Shown here one piece after another: positions 43,049-52,382 of a DNA stretch of 64,000 bases (positions are counted from its first letter, which is position 1; every line of letters begins with the position of its first letter). A model generated the notes under the pieces. It had not been told where the DNA came from. It ran no database searches and was given only the letters and a program-made list of their open reading frames with translations. This DNA comes from Syntrophaceae bacterium UBA6087 (GTDB lineage: Bacteria; Desulfobacterota; Desulfomonilia; UBA1062). Made by a program: the position numbers and the translations under genes. The stretch is taken from positions 62,001 through 126,000 of the forward strand of contig DIXF01000018.1 of NCBI GenBank assembly GCA_002448235.1, written 5' to 3'.

Positions 43049-43948
43049 TTATTTCTTATTCCGGTTGAAGAGAAGCACGACCGGATTTGCAATGAACACA
43101 GTGGAGTATACACCGGATATCACTCCCACGATCAATGCAAAGGCAAAATTATGGATAACGCTTCCTCCGAGCAGGAAGAGGCACAGGACAGTGACAAACA
43201 CGGTGAAAGAAGTAAGGATCGTTCTGTTCAGCGTCTGCGAAACACTGTTGTCCATCACCGTGGCGAGTCCGACAGAATCGGTAAGCTTTTTAAGATTCTC
43301 GCGGACCCTGTCGAAGATAACTATCGTGTCGTTCAGGGAGAAACCTACAATAGTGAGCAACGCAGCAATAACCGTAAGGTCGATCTCCTTCCCGGTGAGA
43401 GAGAACAAGCCGACGGTCACGATTACATCATGAACCAGTGCGGCTATTGCCCCGACGGAAAAACTCAACTCGAAGCGCCACCATATGTAGATGAGAAGCC
43501 CGATCCCTGCATACAACAAGGAAAAGAAACCCTTCTGTTTGAGGTCCCCGCTCACGGCCGATCCCACCATGTTTGTTCCTCTGATATCTACCTCTTTTTC
43601 TCCGAAGGTATTTTTGAGGGCGCCCTCTATCTTCTTGGCGGACTGATAGCCGGCATCACCTTCGGTGCTGGTTCGGATAAGAAACTCATTGTCGCTCGAA
43701 ATGCCCATGCTTTGTATGGTTGCGGCTTCAAATCCCAAAGGTTTCAACGCCGCCCTGACTTCGTCTGTCTGGACTGCCTTGTTGAAGGCCACCTGGATCT
43801 CCGTCCCGCCGGAAAAATCTATCCCGTAGTTCAGCCCTCTGACGAGTATCGAAATGAGACATATTGAGAGAAATACAACCGAGACACCGGTGGTGATCTT
43901 GTTGTATTTCATGAACTCAATGTGGATTCCTGGTCGTATCAAATCCAT
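43049..43948 (-). CDS. secF: Protein translocase subunit SecF
   Basis: This 299-aa membrane protein has six predicted helices and a first periplasmic domain. The signature GLNYGIDFSGGTEIQV lies after TM1, and VGFSLNDTIVIFDRVREN holds the D and R of the proton-coupled region. With SecD it drives late steps of export using the proton motive force. It lies 9 bp after secD and ends the queA-tgt-yajC-secDF operon. Confidence 0.97.
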   Translation of the reverse strand: MDLIRPGIHIEFMKYNKITTGVSVVFLSICLISILVRGLNYGIDFSGGTEIQVAFNKAVQTDEVRAALKPLGFEAATIQSMGISSDNEFLIRTSTEGDAGYQSAKKIEGALKNTFGEKEVDIRGTNMVGSAVSGDLKQKGFFSLLYAGIGLLIYIWWRFELSFSVGAIAALVHDVIVTVGLFSLTGKEIDLTVIAALLTIVGFSLNDTIVIFDRVRENLKKLTDSVGLATVMDNSVSQTLNRTILTSFTVFVTVLCLFLLGGSVIHNFAFALIVGVISGVYSTVFIANPVVLLFNRNKK

Positions 43949-43957
43949 GGCAACCTC

Positions 43958-45517
43958 CTAAATACTAATCCGTTCGACTTTCTTATTGTTTACCAGCCAC
44001 TCCTGGATCCACTTGCACAAAATGAGCGCGGTGAACAAGGACGATAAAATACCTACCGACAGGGTTACTGCGAATCCCCGTATCGGCCCCGTGCCAAACT
44101 GGAACAGCACCACCGCTGCGATGAGGGTCGTTATGTTTGAATCCAGAATTGCGGAAAGGGCATTCTGATATCCGGCTTCGACCGCCATTGTCGCTGTCCT
44201 GCCCAGCCTCAACTCCTCCTTGATCCGCTCAAAGACGAGCACGTTCGCATCCACCGCCATGCCGATAGTCAGCACGATGCCGGCGATGCCGGGCAGGGTC
44301 AGAACCGACCCGAACATGGCAAGTATTCCTATAATGAGTATTATGTTGAACACGAGGGCAAGATTGGCGATGAGCCCGGACAATTTATAGTAGGCCATCA
44401 TGAACAGGATAACCAGAACGCCGCCGATAAGACATGCCATAATCCCTTTTTGAATGGAGTCACGGCCCAGGGTCGGTCCCACTGTCCGCTCTTCCAGGAT
44501 ATTCACCGGTGCAGGAAGGGACCCTGCCCTCAGTATGACGGCGAGGTCGGTCGCCTCCTCCATGGTGAATCTCCCTTCGATGATCGCCTGGCCGCCTGCT
44601 ATGGCATCCCTGATCACGGGGGCGGAGTACACTCTGCCGTCGAGGAGAATGGCAAGCCTCTTGCCGATGTTTTCGCTCGTGACCCGCTCGAATATCCGTG
44701 CGCCTTCCCGGTTGAAGGCTATGGCGATGTAGGGTTCGTTGTAGTTATCGATCTTTACCCGCGCGTCTTCGAGAAGCGCTCCTGTCATAACCGTCTGCTG
44801 TTTGAGGACGATCTGCTGATTCCCCTGCTTCATCGTTGCGATATAGCTATCCGCAGGCACATCGCTGGGATTATGCTCCTCATCCACCAGCTTGAATTCC
44901 AGGAGTGCCGTTTTGCCGATGATCTGCTTTGCCCTTTCAGGATCGGTAACACCGGGCAACTGAAGCACGATCCTGTCCTCACCCTGGGGGATGATGGACG
45001 GTTCGCTCACGCCATACTGGTCCACCCTGTTGCGGATGGTCTCCAGGGCCTGTTCCACTGCCTGCTTGCTGATAGTGGCGGCTTCCTCCGTAGAGATCCT
45101 GTAGGTGACCAGCACGCCTCCGTCAGCGCTTTTTGTTCTATCCGTCTCTTTCAGATAGTTGTGCGTGTTCAGCACGAGCCCGTTCAGCTTTTCGTATTCG
45201 TCAGCTACCCGTAATGAAACCTGAATGGTTTCAGGCGAAGCAACGACTGCCTTGCTGTAGTGGATCCGCTCGGCTATCATCTGATTCTTGAGCTCGTTGG
45301 TTATGCTGTTCATCCTGTTCTTTACCGCTTCTTCCGTGACCACCCTCAGAACGAGATGCATCCCTCCCTGCAGGTCGAGACCGAGCCTAACCTTGTTCTT
45401 GGGCCCTACCCAGCTTTCGGGAACATCTTCTTCCCCGAAGAAGGTAGGTGCCGCAAAAAACAGCCCCACGATAAGAACTGCGAGAATGAGCAACCCCTTT
45501 AACGTGAATTTATCCAT
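43958..45517 (-). CDS. secD: Protein translocase subunit SecD
   Basis: This 519-aa protein has one N-terminal helix, a large periplasmic P1 region starting VRLGLDLQGGMHLVL, and five C-terminal helices. The segment TIGMAVDANVLVFERIKEELR carries the conserved acidic and basic residues of the proton pathway. It pulls exported proteins from the periplasmic side of SecYEG. It is followed by secF and preceded 14 bp upstream by yajC, the standard order. Confidence 0.97.
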   Translation of the reverse strand: MDKFTLKGLLILAVLIVGLFFAAPTFFGEEDVPESWVGPKNKVRLGLDLQGGMHLVLRVVTEEAVKNRMNSITNELKNQMIAERIHYSKAVVASPETIQVSLRVADEYEKLNGLVLNTHNYLKETDRTKSADGGVLVTYRISTEEAATISKQAVEQALETIRNRVDQYGVSEPSIIPQGEDRIVLQLPGVTDPERAKQIIGKTALLEFKLVDEEHNPSDVPADSYIATMKQGNQQIVLKQQTVMTGALLEDARVKIDNYNEPYIAIAFNREGARIFERVTSENIGKRLAILLDGRVYSAPVIRDAIAGGQAIIEGRFTMEEATDLAVILRAGSLPAPVNILEERTVGPTLGRDSIQKGIMACLIGGVLVILFMMAYYKLSGLIANLALVFNIILIIGILAMFGSVLTLPGIAGIVLTIGMAVDANVLVFERIKEELRLGRTATMAVEAGYQNALSAILDSNITTLIAAVVLFQFGTGPIRGFAVTLSVGILSSLFTALILCKWIQEWLVNNKKVERISI

Positions 45518-45531
45518 TGCAATCCCCCGAC

Positions 45532-45861
45532 TTACTTTTTCGTCTGTGGTTGTTCTTCACCTTTTTTCAGAGCAATAAACTCTCGCGAAACCTTTATTTT
45601 CACTTTATCGCCGATATCAAGAGTGAGCACCTGGTCCGCGACGCCCACCACCTTCCCGTGGATCCCGCCGCTGGTGATCACATCGTCACCCTTCGTTATG
45701 CTCTCCAGCATCTGCTTATGCTGTTTCGCCTTTTTCTGCTGAGGCATGATCAAGAGAAAATAAAACACGACAAAAATGAGCAGCAGCGGTGCAAGGTTCA
45801 TGAGCACGCTCATGGTATCGCCTCCCATGCCTCCTGCTGCATAGGCAACACTAGTCATCAT
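45532..45861 (-). CDS. yajC: Sec translocon accessory protein YajC
   Basis: This 109-aa protein has one membrane helix (LAPLLLIFVVFYFLLIMPQQKK, about residues 26-44) followed by QHKQMLESITKGDDVITSGGIHGKVVGV, the YajC signature. It associates with SecDF-SecYEG. Its start lies 11 nt inside the 3' end of tgt, so translation is coupled. The C-terminal tail is charged. Confidence 0.96.
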   Translation of the reverse strand: MMTSVAYAAGGMGGDTMSVLMNLAPLLLIFVVFYFLLIMPQQKKAKQHKQMLESITKGDDVITSGGIHGKVVGVADQVLTLDIGDKVKIKVSREFIALKKGEEQPQTKK

Positions 45862-46966
45862 ACATCTCCTTTATCTGGTTTCTTAAATCATGAAAATTTT
45901 TCTCTCTAATGGAATGCCGTATATCAGACATTAATTCAAGATAGAAATATAAATTATGAATTGTATTGAGAATAGATCCCAGGATCTCCCCGGATGTATA
46001 GAGGTGTCTCAGGTATGCAAGGGAGAAGTTCCTGCAGGTATAGCACCCGCAGTCCTCGTCGGGGGGCTTGGGATCGTTCCGGTATCGCGCTTGTTTTACC
46101 GTGATTTTCCCTTTCCGGGTGAAGAGCATCCCGTTCCTGGCATTCCTGGTGGGAAGCACGCAGTCGAACATATCCACACCGCGCGCCACCGCCTCGACAA
46201 TGTCCTTGGGCGTTCCCACGCCCATGAGATACCTCGGCTTGTTCACGGGCATGTGCGGCACAGCCACATCCAGGGCATCCATCATAAGATCGTGACCCTC
46301 CCCTACCGACAGCCCTCCGATGGCTATCCCGTCGAAAGGCAGCGACGATATCTCAATCGTGCTGCGGACTCTCAAGTCCGGGTAGACGCCGCCCTGGGTG
46401 ATCCCGAAAAGTGCGTTTGCGCTCTTGCGTGCATCGAGGCATCTTTTAGCCCACAGGGTTGTCCTTTGCACCGAAGTGTCCACATATTCCCTTGGACTCG
46501 GATACGCTACGCATTCATCGAGGCACATCATGATATCCGATTCCAGATCTTCCTGTATCTCGACTGCCTTTTCAGGTGTCAGCAGGTGCCTGGAGCCGTC
46601 CAGGTGGGATGAGAAGTACAGCCCCTCGTCGTTTATCTTCATCAGGCGCGCAAGACTGAACGCCTGGTACCCGCCGCTGTCCGTCAAGATGGGCCGGTTC
46701 CATGCCATAAAGGCATGAAGGCCGCCGAGTGACGCGATAAGCTTTTCTCCGGGTCTCATGTGGAGGTGATAGGTGTTGGAGAGTATGATCCGGGCGTTCA
46801 GGCTCATCAGCACCTCGGGCGTCACCGCCTTTACGGTGGCCTGGGTGCCCACAGGCATGAACACGGGCGTCTCGACCGATCCATGCGCGGTATGAAACAC
46901 GCCGCTGCGCGCATTTTCCTGTGATGAAGTAAGCTCGAAGCTAAATGATGAACATTGCATCGCCAT
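45851..46966 (-). CDS. tgt: Queuine tRNA-ribosyltransferase
   Basis: This is a 371-aa enzyme that exchanges guanine-34 for preQ1 in tRNAs with GUN anticodons. The catalytic aspartates lie in ILTDSGGYQAFS (about residue 90) and FDCVLPTRNARNG, and the zinc site is CGCYTC with a later Cys and His. The ATG at 46966 is inside the end of queA (26-nt overlap); a second ATG six bases later is possible. It works upstream of QueA, and one tRNA-Asp(GUC) substrate gene is in this window. Confidence 0.96.
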   Translation of the reverse strand: MAMQCSSFSFELTSSQENARSGVFHTAHGSVETPVFMPVGTQATVKAVTPEVLMSLNARIILSNTYHLHMRPGEKLIASLGGLHAFMAWNRPILTDSGGYQAFSLARLMKINDEGLYFSSHLDGSRHLLTPEKAVEIQEDLESDIMMCLDECVAYPSPREYVDTSVQRTTLWAKRCLDARKSANALFGITQGGVYPDLRVRSTIEISSLPFDGIAIGGLSVGEGHDLMMDALDVAVPHMPVNKPRYLMGVGTPKDIVEAVARGVDMFDCVLPTRNARNGMLFTRKGKITVKQARYRNDPKPPDEDCGCYTCRNFSLAYLRHLYTSGEILGSILNTIHNLYFYLELMSDIRHSIREKNFHDLRNQIKEMYDD

Positions 46967-47948
46967 AACTGAAAAACCTGTACCTCTCGGCAAGCGCCGC
47001 CTTGTATGCATTCATGATCCGGTCATAGCCTCCAAAAGCCGAAACGAGCATGAGAAGTGTCGAGCAGGGGAGATGAAAATTGGTAAGCAGGGAATCGACA
47101 ACCTTGAACCGGAATCCCTCGCGGATGAAAAGGCTCGTCGACCCGGGCCCGGGAACGATGCGTCCGCAGACAGCCATGAGATGCTCCAGTACCCGTGCCG
47201 AGGTTGTGCCTACCGCCACGATGCGCCGTGACATCGACCTGGCTTCTTCGATCATCGAAGCCGCCTCTTCACTCACCATAAAATCTTCTTCGTGCATCTT
47301 GTGATCTTCTATGCTCGCCGCCCTTACGGGGATAAAGGTGCCCGGGCCTACATGAAGGGTGACGAATACGGTTTCCACGCCCTTTCCCCTGAGCCTGTCC
47401 AGATATTCCGGGGTAAAATGAAGACCGGCAGTCGGTGCAGCGACGGAGCCCTCCGTGCGGGCATATACGGTCTGGTACATGGTTTCGTCAATCTCGACAG
47501 GCGGCCTGTCTATATACGGGGGTAACGGAACCTGACCGGCATGCAGAATCTTTGAGGGGTCCGAGAAGGTTACTTCGTACATGTCTTCAGTCCTGCACTC
47601 CACCCGCGCCGTCAGATCATCACGAAAAAAGAGCGTAGAGCCAGGCTTTGGAGTTTTTGACGCCCTGAGCAAACATCGCCACCTCCCGTCATTGATCTTC
47701 TTAACGAGAAGAAGCTCAACGCGGCCTCCGGAATCCTTATTCCCGAGGAGACGTGCAGGGAACACCCGCGTATCGTTCAAGACGAGCACGTCACTTTCGT
47801 TCAGATAATTCTCAAAGGTATCGAACTGCCTGTGGTGAATCCCGCCGGTCTTTCGATCAACCACAAGGAGCCGCTCTTTTCCGCGTTCAAGAGGGTACTG
47901 GGCAATGAGTTCCTTGAGTAGGGGGTAATTATAGTGCTCGATATCCAC
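46941..47948 (-). CDS. queA: S-adenosylmethionine:tRNA ribosyltransferase-isomerase
   Basis: This 335-aa enzyme transfers and isomerises the ribose of SAM to preQ1 in tRNA, giving epoxyqueuosine. Signatures: LPLERGKERLLVVDR-like start (LIAQYPLERGKERLLVVDRK), LNDTRVFPARLLG, PTAGLHFTPE and VGPGTFIPVRA. It lies 5 bp downstream of the DUF2065 gene and overlaps tgt. Confidence 0.96.
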   Translation of the reverse strand: MDIEHYNYPLLKELIAQYPLERGKERLLVVDRKTGGIHHRQFDTFENYLNESDVLVLNDTRVFPARLLGNKDSGGRVELLLVKKINDGRWRCLLRASKTPKPGSTLFFRDDLTARVECRTEDMYEVTFSDPSKILHAGQVPLPPYIDRPPVEIDETMYQTVYARTEGSVAAPTAGLHFTPEYLDRLRGKGVETVFVTLHVGPGTFIPVRAASIEDHKMHEEDFMVSEEAASMIEEARSMSRRIVAVGTTSARVLEHLMAVCGRIVPGPGSTSLFIREGFRFKVVDSLLTNFHLPCSTLLMLVSAFGGYDRIMNAYKAALAERYRFFSYGDAMFII

Positions 47949-47953
47949 CGCGA

Positions 47954-48151
47954 TTACGCCCCGACAACCTTACGTGCAAAGTAAATGATCGCAATCCCTG
48001 AGAGTGCCAGGAGAATGCCGATAACCTGCAGCGATCTATTAGGGACCTTTTCGATATATTTCGCCAATTCCTTCACCTTGCCCGGAAAGGCCATATAAGG
48101 AAGCGCTTCGATAACGAAAACCATACCTAATACGCTCAAGAAATATTCCAT
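47954..48151 (-). CDS. DUF2065 inner-membrane protein
   Basis: This 65-aa protein has two membrane helices (residues 2-20 and 45-62) joined by a basic loop. MEYFLSVLGMVFVIEALPYMAFPGKVKE matches the small DUF2065 (YjeT) family of unknown function. The ATG at 48151 has AAGG upstream; the in-frame extension to 48190 lacks family character and would overlap the upstream gene. It lies between the PP-loop gene and queA in one operon. Confidence 0.85.
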   Translation of the reverse strand: MEYFLSVLGMVFVIEALPYMAFPGKVKELAKYIEKVPNRSLQVIGILLALSGIAIIYFARKVVGA

Positions 48152-48173
48152 AGTCGTGGCCTTATAGCGGAAA

Positions 48174-49208
48174 TCAGTTGCTTGAGTCAACGTGGAACAG
48201 CTTGCAGTGCTCCTCGGTAAAGACAGGCGCCTCGATGGTCGCTGTCATGGCGAAAGGATCCGGTCCGTATACGGCAACATTACCGCTCACACCCCTGGCC
48301 TTGCCGTATCTCAGGCAGATGCCCGCCCCTCTGGCGAGGTGCTCATCCGTTGCCTCGCCCCTGAGAACACACAAGGGGCCGGGAACATCGGCTACCTTCA
48401 TGAATATATTTCCCGGGTGCTTCATGATCGAAAGTGTCCGATTCTCCTCTTCGCTCCGCGATACGATAAAGACCGTCTTGTCGTTGAAAACGAACTTCCT
48501 TCCCGCAATGTCGAGCATAAGATCAGCAGGCAGAGGAAATTCGGGTCTGAAACGGGAAAAGGTCGAGCGGACCTTGTTCGCCACCTGCTCATATGTCAGC
48601 AGGCAACCGCCGGCCGGAGACGGGATATGGTGCGGCTGGATACCGTACTTCGAGGCGAGAGCTATCTGCCTTTTCCTGCCCCTTCCGCTGATATCCCCGA
48701 GGAGCTCGCGGTTAACCCATCCTTCACGCTCGGGAAGCGAAGGCTGCATGAGTTTTGCGCATAACGGCCTTATAAGCTTATCTTTCAACCCGGCTTCTTT
48801 CAGTATGCCGTTCATGGCGTCCTTCCTCTGGGACATGGGACGCTGACCTACTACCTCACCGGTTATGACGAAAGAGGCATCAAAAACGTCCATCATTTCC
48901 TTTGCCTTTTTGAGCATGCCTATCTTGCAGTCGACACAGGGGTTGAGATGCTTTCCGTATCCGTGCTTCGGGCTGCTTATTATTTTTATGATCTCAAAAG
49001 TGAAATCTGTCGGGTGAACGGTAATCCCGTATTTTTCTTTTTGAAGCGCACAGAAGGACTCCGGATCGCTTAAGGCATGCAGGCCGAAAAAAGGCGTGCA
49101 GAAATAGACGGCGATCACTTCGATAGACTGTTCCTGCAGCATCTTTATAGCAAGGATACTGTCAAGTCCCCCCGAATACAGGGCTATACATCTTTTATTA
49201 TTAGACAC
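48174..49208 (-). CDS. PP-loop ATPase of the tRNA-thiolation type with NFACT-R-like C-terminus
   Basis: This protein, about 344 aa, opens with a PP-loop, ALYSGGLDSILA, typical of enzymes that adenylate tRNA (MnmA, ThiI, TtcA). A cysteine pair HLNPCVDCKIGML and a later PAGGCLLT provide cysteines for sulfur handling or a cluster. The C-terminal 100 residues (MKHPGNIFMKVADVPGPLCVLRG) resemble the NFACT-R RNA-binding fold found beside such PP-loops. It probably modifies tRNA; the exact base is unknown. The GTG at 49208 has GGAG eight nt upstream; ATG 49226 has none. It heads the DUF2065-queA-tgt operon, again pointing to tRNA. Confidence 0.78.
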   Translation of the reverse strand: MSNNKRCIALYSGGLDSILAIKMLQEQSIEVIAVYFCTPFFGLHALSDPESFCALQKEKYGITVHPTDFTFEIIKIISSPKHGYGKHLNPCVDCKIGMLKKAKEMMDVFDASFVITGEVVGQRPMSQRKDAMNGILKEAGLKDKLIRPLCAKLMQPSLPEREGWVNRELLGDISGRGRKRQIALASKYGIQPHHIPSPAGGCLLTYEQVANKVRSTFSRFRPEFPLPADLMLDIAGRKFVFNDKTVFIVSRSEEENRTLSIMKHPGNIFMKVADVPGPLCVLRGEATDEHLARGAGICLRYGKARGVSGNVAVYGPDPFAMTATIEAPVFTEEHCKLFHVDSSN

Positions 49209-49459
49209 AGCGACTTCTCCGTTCATGAAGGATCGACAAGCCTTATCTCATGGGCCTCCGATTTGCAAGATCTTCGGTGCCAGGGAGATACCGGGCGTTT
49301 CTTCTCCACGGGATGTGTTAACAGGGATTATCATGAATATCGAGCATTATTATTGAGGTATACTGTCTGAACCGGGGGGTGTTCGATTGTTAATATATTA
49401 TATAATCAATAAATTAGACACTCTAAAGGAGAACAGCTGGATTCTTTGCGGATAAAATT

Positions 49460-49498
49460 AAATAAAGTCTATACCCCACTAAAGCGAGGTATAGACTT
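49460..49498 (-). terminator. Terminator downstream of the tRNA pair
   Basis: AAGTCTATACC (49465-49475) and GGTATAGACTT (49488-49498) form a perfect 11-bp stem. On the minus strand it follows tRNA-Asp by a few bases and leads into an A/T-rich TTTATTTAATTTT tail. It ends the hup-tRNA transcript. Confidence 0.8.
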
Positions 49499-49503
49499 CA
49501 TAT

Positions 49504-49580
49504 TTGGCGGGAGCGACGAGACTCGAACTCGCGACCTCCGGCGTGACAGGCCGGCGTTATAACCAACTTAACTACGCCCC
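49504..49580 (-). tRNA. tRNA-Asp (GTC)
   Basis: This is a 77-nt gene including an encoded CCA. The acceptor stem GGGGGCG pairs with CGCTCCC (one G-T), the discriminator is G, the anticodon loop is CCTGTCACG and the T-loop GTTCGAGTC. It lies 17 nt downstream of tRNA-Val on the same transcript. It is a substrate for queuosine modification by the tgt and queA products encoded 2.5 kb away. Confidence 0.97.
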
Positions 49581-49597
49581 CTTACTATCTTTCACAA

Positions 49598-49674
49598 TTG
49601 GTAGGCGGAACAGGGCTTGAACCTGTGACCCTCGGCTTGTAAGGCCGATGCTCTCCCAACTGAGCTACCCGCCC
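49598..49674 (-). tRNA. tRNA-Val (TAC)
   Basis: This is a 77-nt gene with encoded CCA. The acceptor stem is GGGCGGG with TCCGCCT (two G-T pairs), the D-arm GCTCAGTTGGGAGAGC, the anticodon loop CCTTACAAG and the T-arm ACAGGTTCAAGCCCTGT. It starts 15 nt after the hup stop with no terminator between, so it is probably processed from the hup mRNA. Confidence 0.97.
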
Positions 49675-49689
49675 TGATTCTTCTAAGGC

Positions 49690-49971
49690 TTATTTGCCCT
49701 TATTCACGATCTCTTTGAAGGCTTTCCCGGGCCTGAAACGGGGGGCTTTGGAAGCCTTGATCTTGATTGTAGCCCTTGTTCTGGGGTTAACACCGGTCCG
49801 CTCAGCCCTTTTCGCAACATCAAAAGTGCCGAAACCGACCAAAGTGACTTTATCACCCTTCTTCAGTGCCTCCTGGATTGCCTCGGTGGTGGCATTTATT
49901 GCCTTTTCCGCTGCAGCCTTCGGTAACCCTGCCTTGTTTGCCACAACTGATATCAACTCTGTCTTGGTCAA
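49690..49971 (-). CDS. hup: DNA-binding protein HU
   Basis: This 93-aa HU protein has KTELISVVANKAGLPKAAAEKA at the N-terminus, GFGTFDVAKRAERTGVNPRT as the DNA-binding arm, and the end PRFRPGKAFKE. It coats and bends DNA as a dimer. The start is TTG 49971, seven nt after AGGAGG; the longer in-frame ATG version to 50019 would translate the Shine-Dalgarno itself. It follows lon by 83 bp, the common lon-hup order. Confidence 0.95.
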   Translation of the reverse strand: MTKTELISVVANKAGLPKAAAEKAINATTEAIQEALKKGDKVTLVGFGTFDVAKRAERTGVNPRTRATIKIKASKAPRFRPGKAFKEIVNKGK

Positions 49972-50054
49972 TGTATACCTCCTATAAATGATTAGTTTCT
50001 CCCATGCCCAAACGTGCACTGAAACTACCAGTATTTATATGGGCTGTCAATACC

Positions 50055-52370
50055 TCAATTAAGGGCGTATGCGATTATCTCGTCCATATGCTCGACCATA
50101 TGAACCTCTAAACCCTTTAAAATTTCCTTCGGGGTATCCTTGAGATCCTTTTCGTTTTCAAGAGGTATCAAAACCTTCTTCATCCCCGCCTCTTTTGCCG
50201 CGAGAAGCTTCTCTTTGAGCCCCCCTACAGGCAGTATGCGCCCGCCCAGCGTCAATTCGCCCGTCATGGCAACCTTGCCTCTGACCGTCCGTTTGGTAAG
50301 GGCCGACACGATGGACGTCGCCATGGTGATGCCCGCAGACGGTCCGTCTTTGGGTACGGCACCCTCCGGGATGTGGATATGAATATCGAGCTTATCATAG
50401 AAATCCACATCCAGACCGAACGCTTCAGCTCTGGTCCGGACATAGCTCATCCCTGCCTGGGCGGATTCCTGCATTACCTCGCCGAGCTTGCCGGTCAGCA
50501 GGAGCTTTCCTTTCCCGGGCATTATCGTGGTCTCTACGGTCAGCAGAGTGCCTCCCACTTCCGTCCAGGCGAGGCCGTTGACGAGCCCGACACAGTCATT
50601 GCCGTCACGGACGGATTTCCGGTACCGGGGGACGCCGAGGTATTCATAGACCCTGTTCGCGGTGATCCTGTTTCGTGACCTGCCGGCCTTCTTTTGAGAA
50701 ACGATCTCCTTTACGATTTTCCGGCAGATCGAAGAGATCTCTTTTTCCAGGCTTCTCACCCCCGCCTCCCGCGTGTACTCATGGATGATCGTGTCGATCG
50801 CACGGGCCATGAATGAGACGCCTTTCCCTTCGAGGCCGTGAAGGCCGAGCTGCTTCGGCACAAGGAAGTCGCGAGCAATGAGGTGTTTTTCATGGGAGGT
50901 GTATCCCTCGATCCGTATGACTTCCATGCGGTCCAGTAAAGGCGCCGGAATGGAATAGGAAGTATTCGCCGTGGTTATGAACATAACCTTGGAAACGTCG
51001 TATTCGATATCCATGTAATGGTCGCTGAAGGTATTGTTCTGTTCGGGATCGAGAACCTCGAGCAGCGCAGCGGAAGGATCTCCCCTGAAATCAACGCTCA
51101 TCTTGTCGATTTCATCGAGGAGGAAAACCGGGTTCGAGGTTCCTGCCTGCCTGATCCCCTGGATGATCTTTCCGGGCATGGCGCCGATGTAGGTTCGCCG
51201 GTGACCCTTGATCTCCGCCTCGTCCCGGACGCCTCCGAGGGATACCCTGACGAATTTCCTCCCGGTGGCCCTGGCAATGGACCTGCCCAATGAAGTCTTC
51301 CCCACGCCGGGCGGTCCCACCAGACACAGGATAGGCCCTTTTACGGCGCCGACGAGCTGCTGAACCGCAAGGTATTCGAGGATGCGCTCCTTGACCTTAT
51401 CCAGCCCGAAATGGTCTTCGTCCAGAATCTGCTGCGCATGGACGATGTCCTTCTTGTCTTCGGTGACGTCGTTCCACGGCAGGGCAAGGTACCAGTCCAC
51501 ATAGTTCCTGATCACCGTCGCCTCTGCGCTCATGGGCGGCATCATGCGCAGCCGTTTTGTTTCGCTCAGGCACTTGTCCCTTGCGTGCTGGGGCATATTT
51601 TTAGATCGAATCTGCCTCTCGAGCACTGCAAGCTCGTCATCCATGGATTCCATAGCCACTTTCTGAGCCTGCGCCTGATCGTACTGCGTGTGCTTGCGCG
51701 TCGATTCGCTGCGCTGTTTTATCTGTTCCTTGAAGTGCAGCTGGATCTTCGCGATATCGAGTTCGCCCTGGATATAGTCGTATATCCTGCTCAGACGGGA
51801 ATCCACGTTTCTCTCTTCGAGAACTTCCTGCTTCTTGTCTGTCTTGAGATCCGTGTACGAGGCGATGATGTCGGCAACGAATCCCGGGTCTTCCTGGGAT
51901 TTGATCTTCTCGATCATGTCCGAGTGGATATCGACATTGTAGGACTCGCAGTACTCCTGAAACGCGTCCACGACAAGGCGTTTCAATGCCTCGGTCCTCC
52001 GGTCTTCCAGGATGACGTCGGCGATCTCTTCGGATTCGGCAAGGAGGATGCCTTCATGCTGGAAGGTCCTGGCTATGAGCTGACGGGACTTTCCCTCGAT
52101 GAAGACCTTGATTGATCCGTCGGGAAGCTGGATGAGCTGAAGGATATGGGCCCTCACGCCTACGAGATGGATATCGTCGCCGGCGACTTCTTTGCCTGCG
52201 AGAGATTTTCTGCAGCTGACGAGGATTTCCTCTTTGGCATCGAAGGTCGTTCTCACCCACACGGCGGTCTTCTCATTCTCGATGAGAAGCGGGATAATCG
52301 TGTGCGGGAAGACAACGATATCCTTCAGTACCAACAGAGGGTACACGTTACCGGAAAAAGCTCTTCCCAT
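50055..52370 (-). CDS. lon: ATP-dependent protease Lon
   Basis: This 771-aa protein has an N-terminal substrate domain (VYPLLVLKDIVVFPHTIIPLL), a AAA+ module with Walker A GPPGVGKTS (about residue 350) and sensor regions, and a C-terminal protease domain with the Ser in PKDGPSAGITM and the Lys in VGGLKEKLLAAK, the Ser-Lys dyad. It degrades misfolded and regulatory proteins. It lies 12 bp after clpX, with no separate promoter visible, in the tig-clpP-clpX-lon-hup block. Length is normal (about 780 in E. coli). Confidence 0.98.
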   Translation of the reverse strand: MGRAFSGNVYPLLVLKDIVVFPHTIIPLLIENEKTAVWVRTTFDAKEEILVSCRKSLAGKEVAGDDIHLVGVRAHILQLIQLPDGSIKVFIEGKSRQLIARTFQHEGILLAESEEIADVILEDRRTEALKRLVVDAFQEYCESYNVDIHSDMIEKIKSQEDPGFVADIIASYTDLKTDKKQEVLEERNVDSRLSRIYDYIQGELDIAKIQLHFKEQIKQRSESTRKHTQYDQAQAQKVAMESMDDELAVLERQIRSKNMPQHARDKCLSETKRLRMMPPMSAEATVIRNYVDWYLALPWNDVTEDKKDIVHAQQILDEDHFGLDKVKERILEYLAVQQLVGAVKGPILCLVGPPGVGKTSLGRSIARATGRKFVRVSLGGVRDEAEIKGHRRTYIGAMPGKIIQGIRQAGTSNPVFLLDEIDKMSVDFRGDPSAALLEVLDPEQNNTFSDHYMDIEYDVSKVMFITTANTSYSIPAPLLDRMEVIRIEGYTSHEKHLIARDFLVPKQLGLHGLEGKGVSFMARAIDTIIHEYTREAGVRSLEKEISSICRKIVKEIVSQKKAGRSRNRITANRVYEYLGVPRYRKSVRDGNDCVGLVNGLAWTEVGGTLLTVETTIMPGKGKLLLTGKLGEVMQESAQAGMSYVRTRAEAFGLDVDFYDKLDIHIHIPEGAVPKDGPSAGITMATSIVSALTKRTVRGKVAMTGELTLGGRILPVGGLKEKLLAAKEAGMKKVLIPLENEKDLKDTPKEILKGLEVHMVEHMDEIIAYALN

Positions 52371-52382
52371 ATTGTGAACTTT

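Noticed and set aside
49380..49500. A small gene after AAAGGAGAA near 49425
   Set aside because: No suitable start codon follows at the right distance, and the frame runs into the terminator and the tRNA antisense strand.
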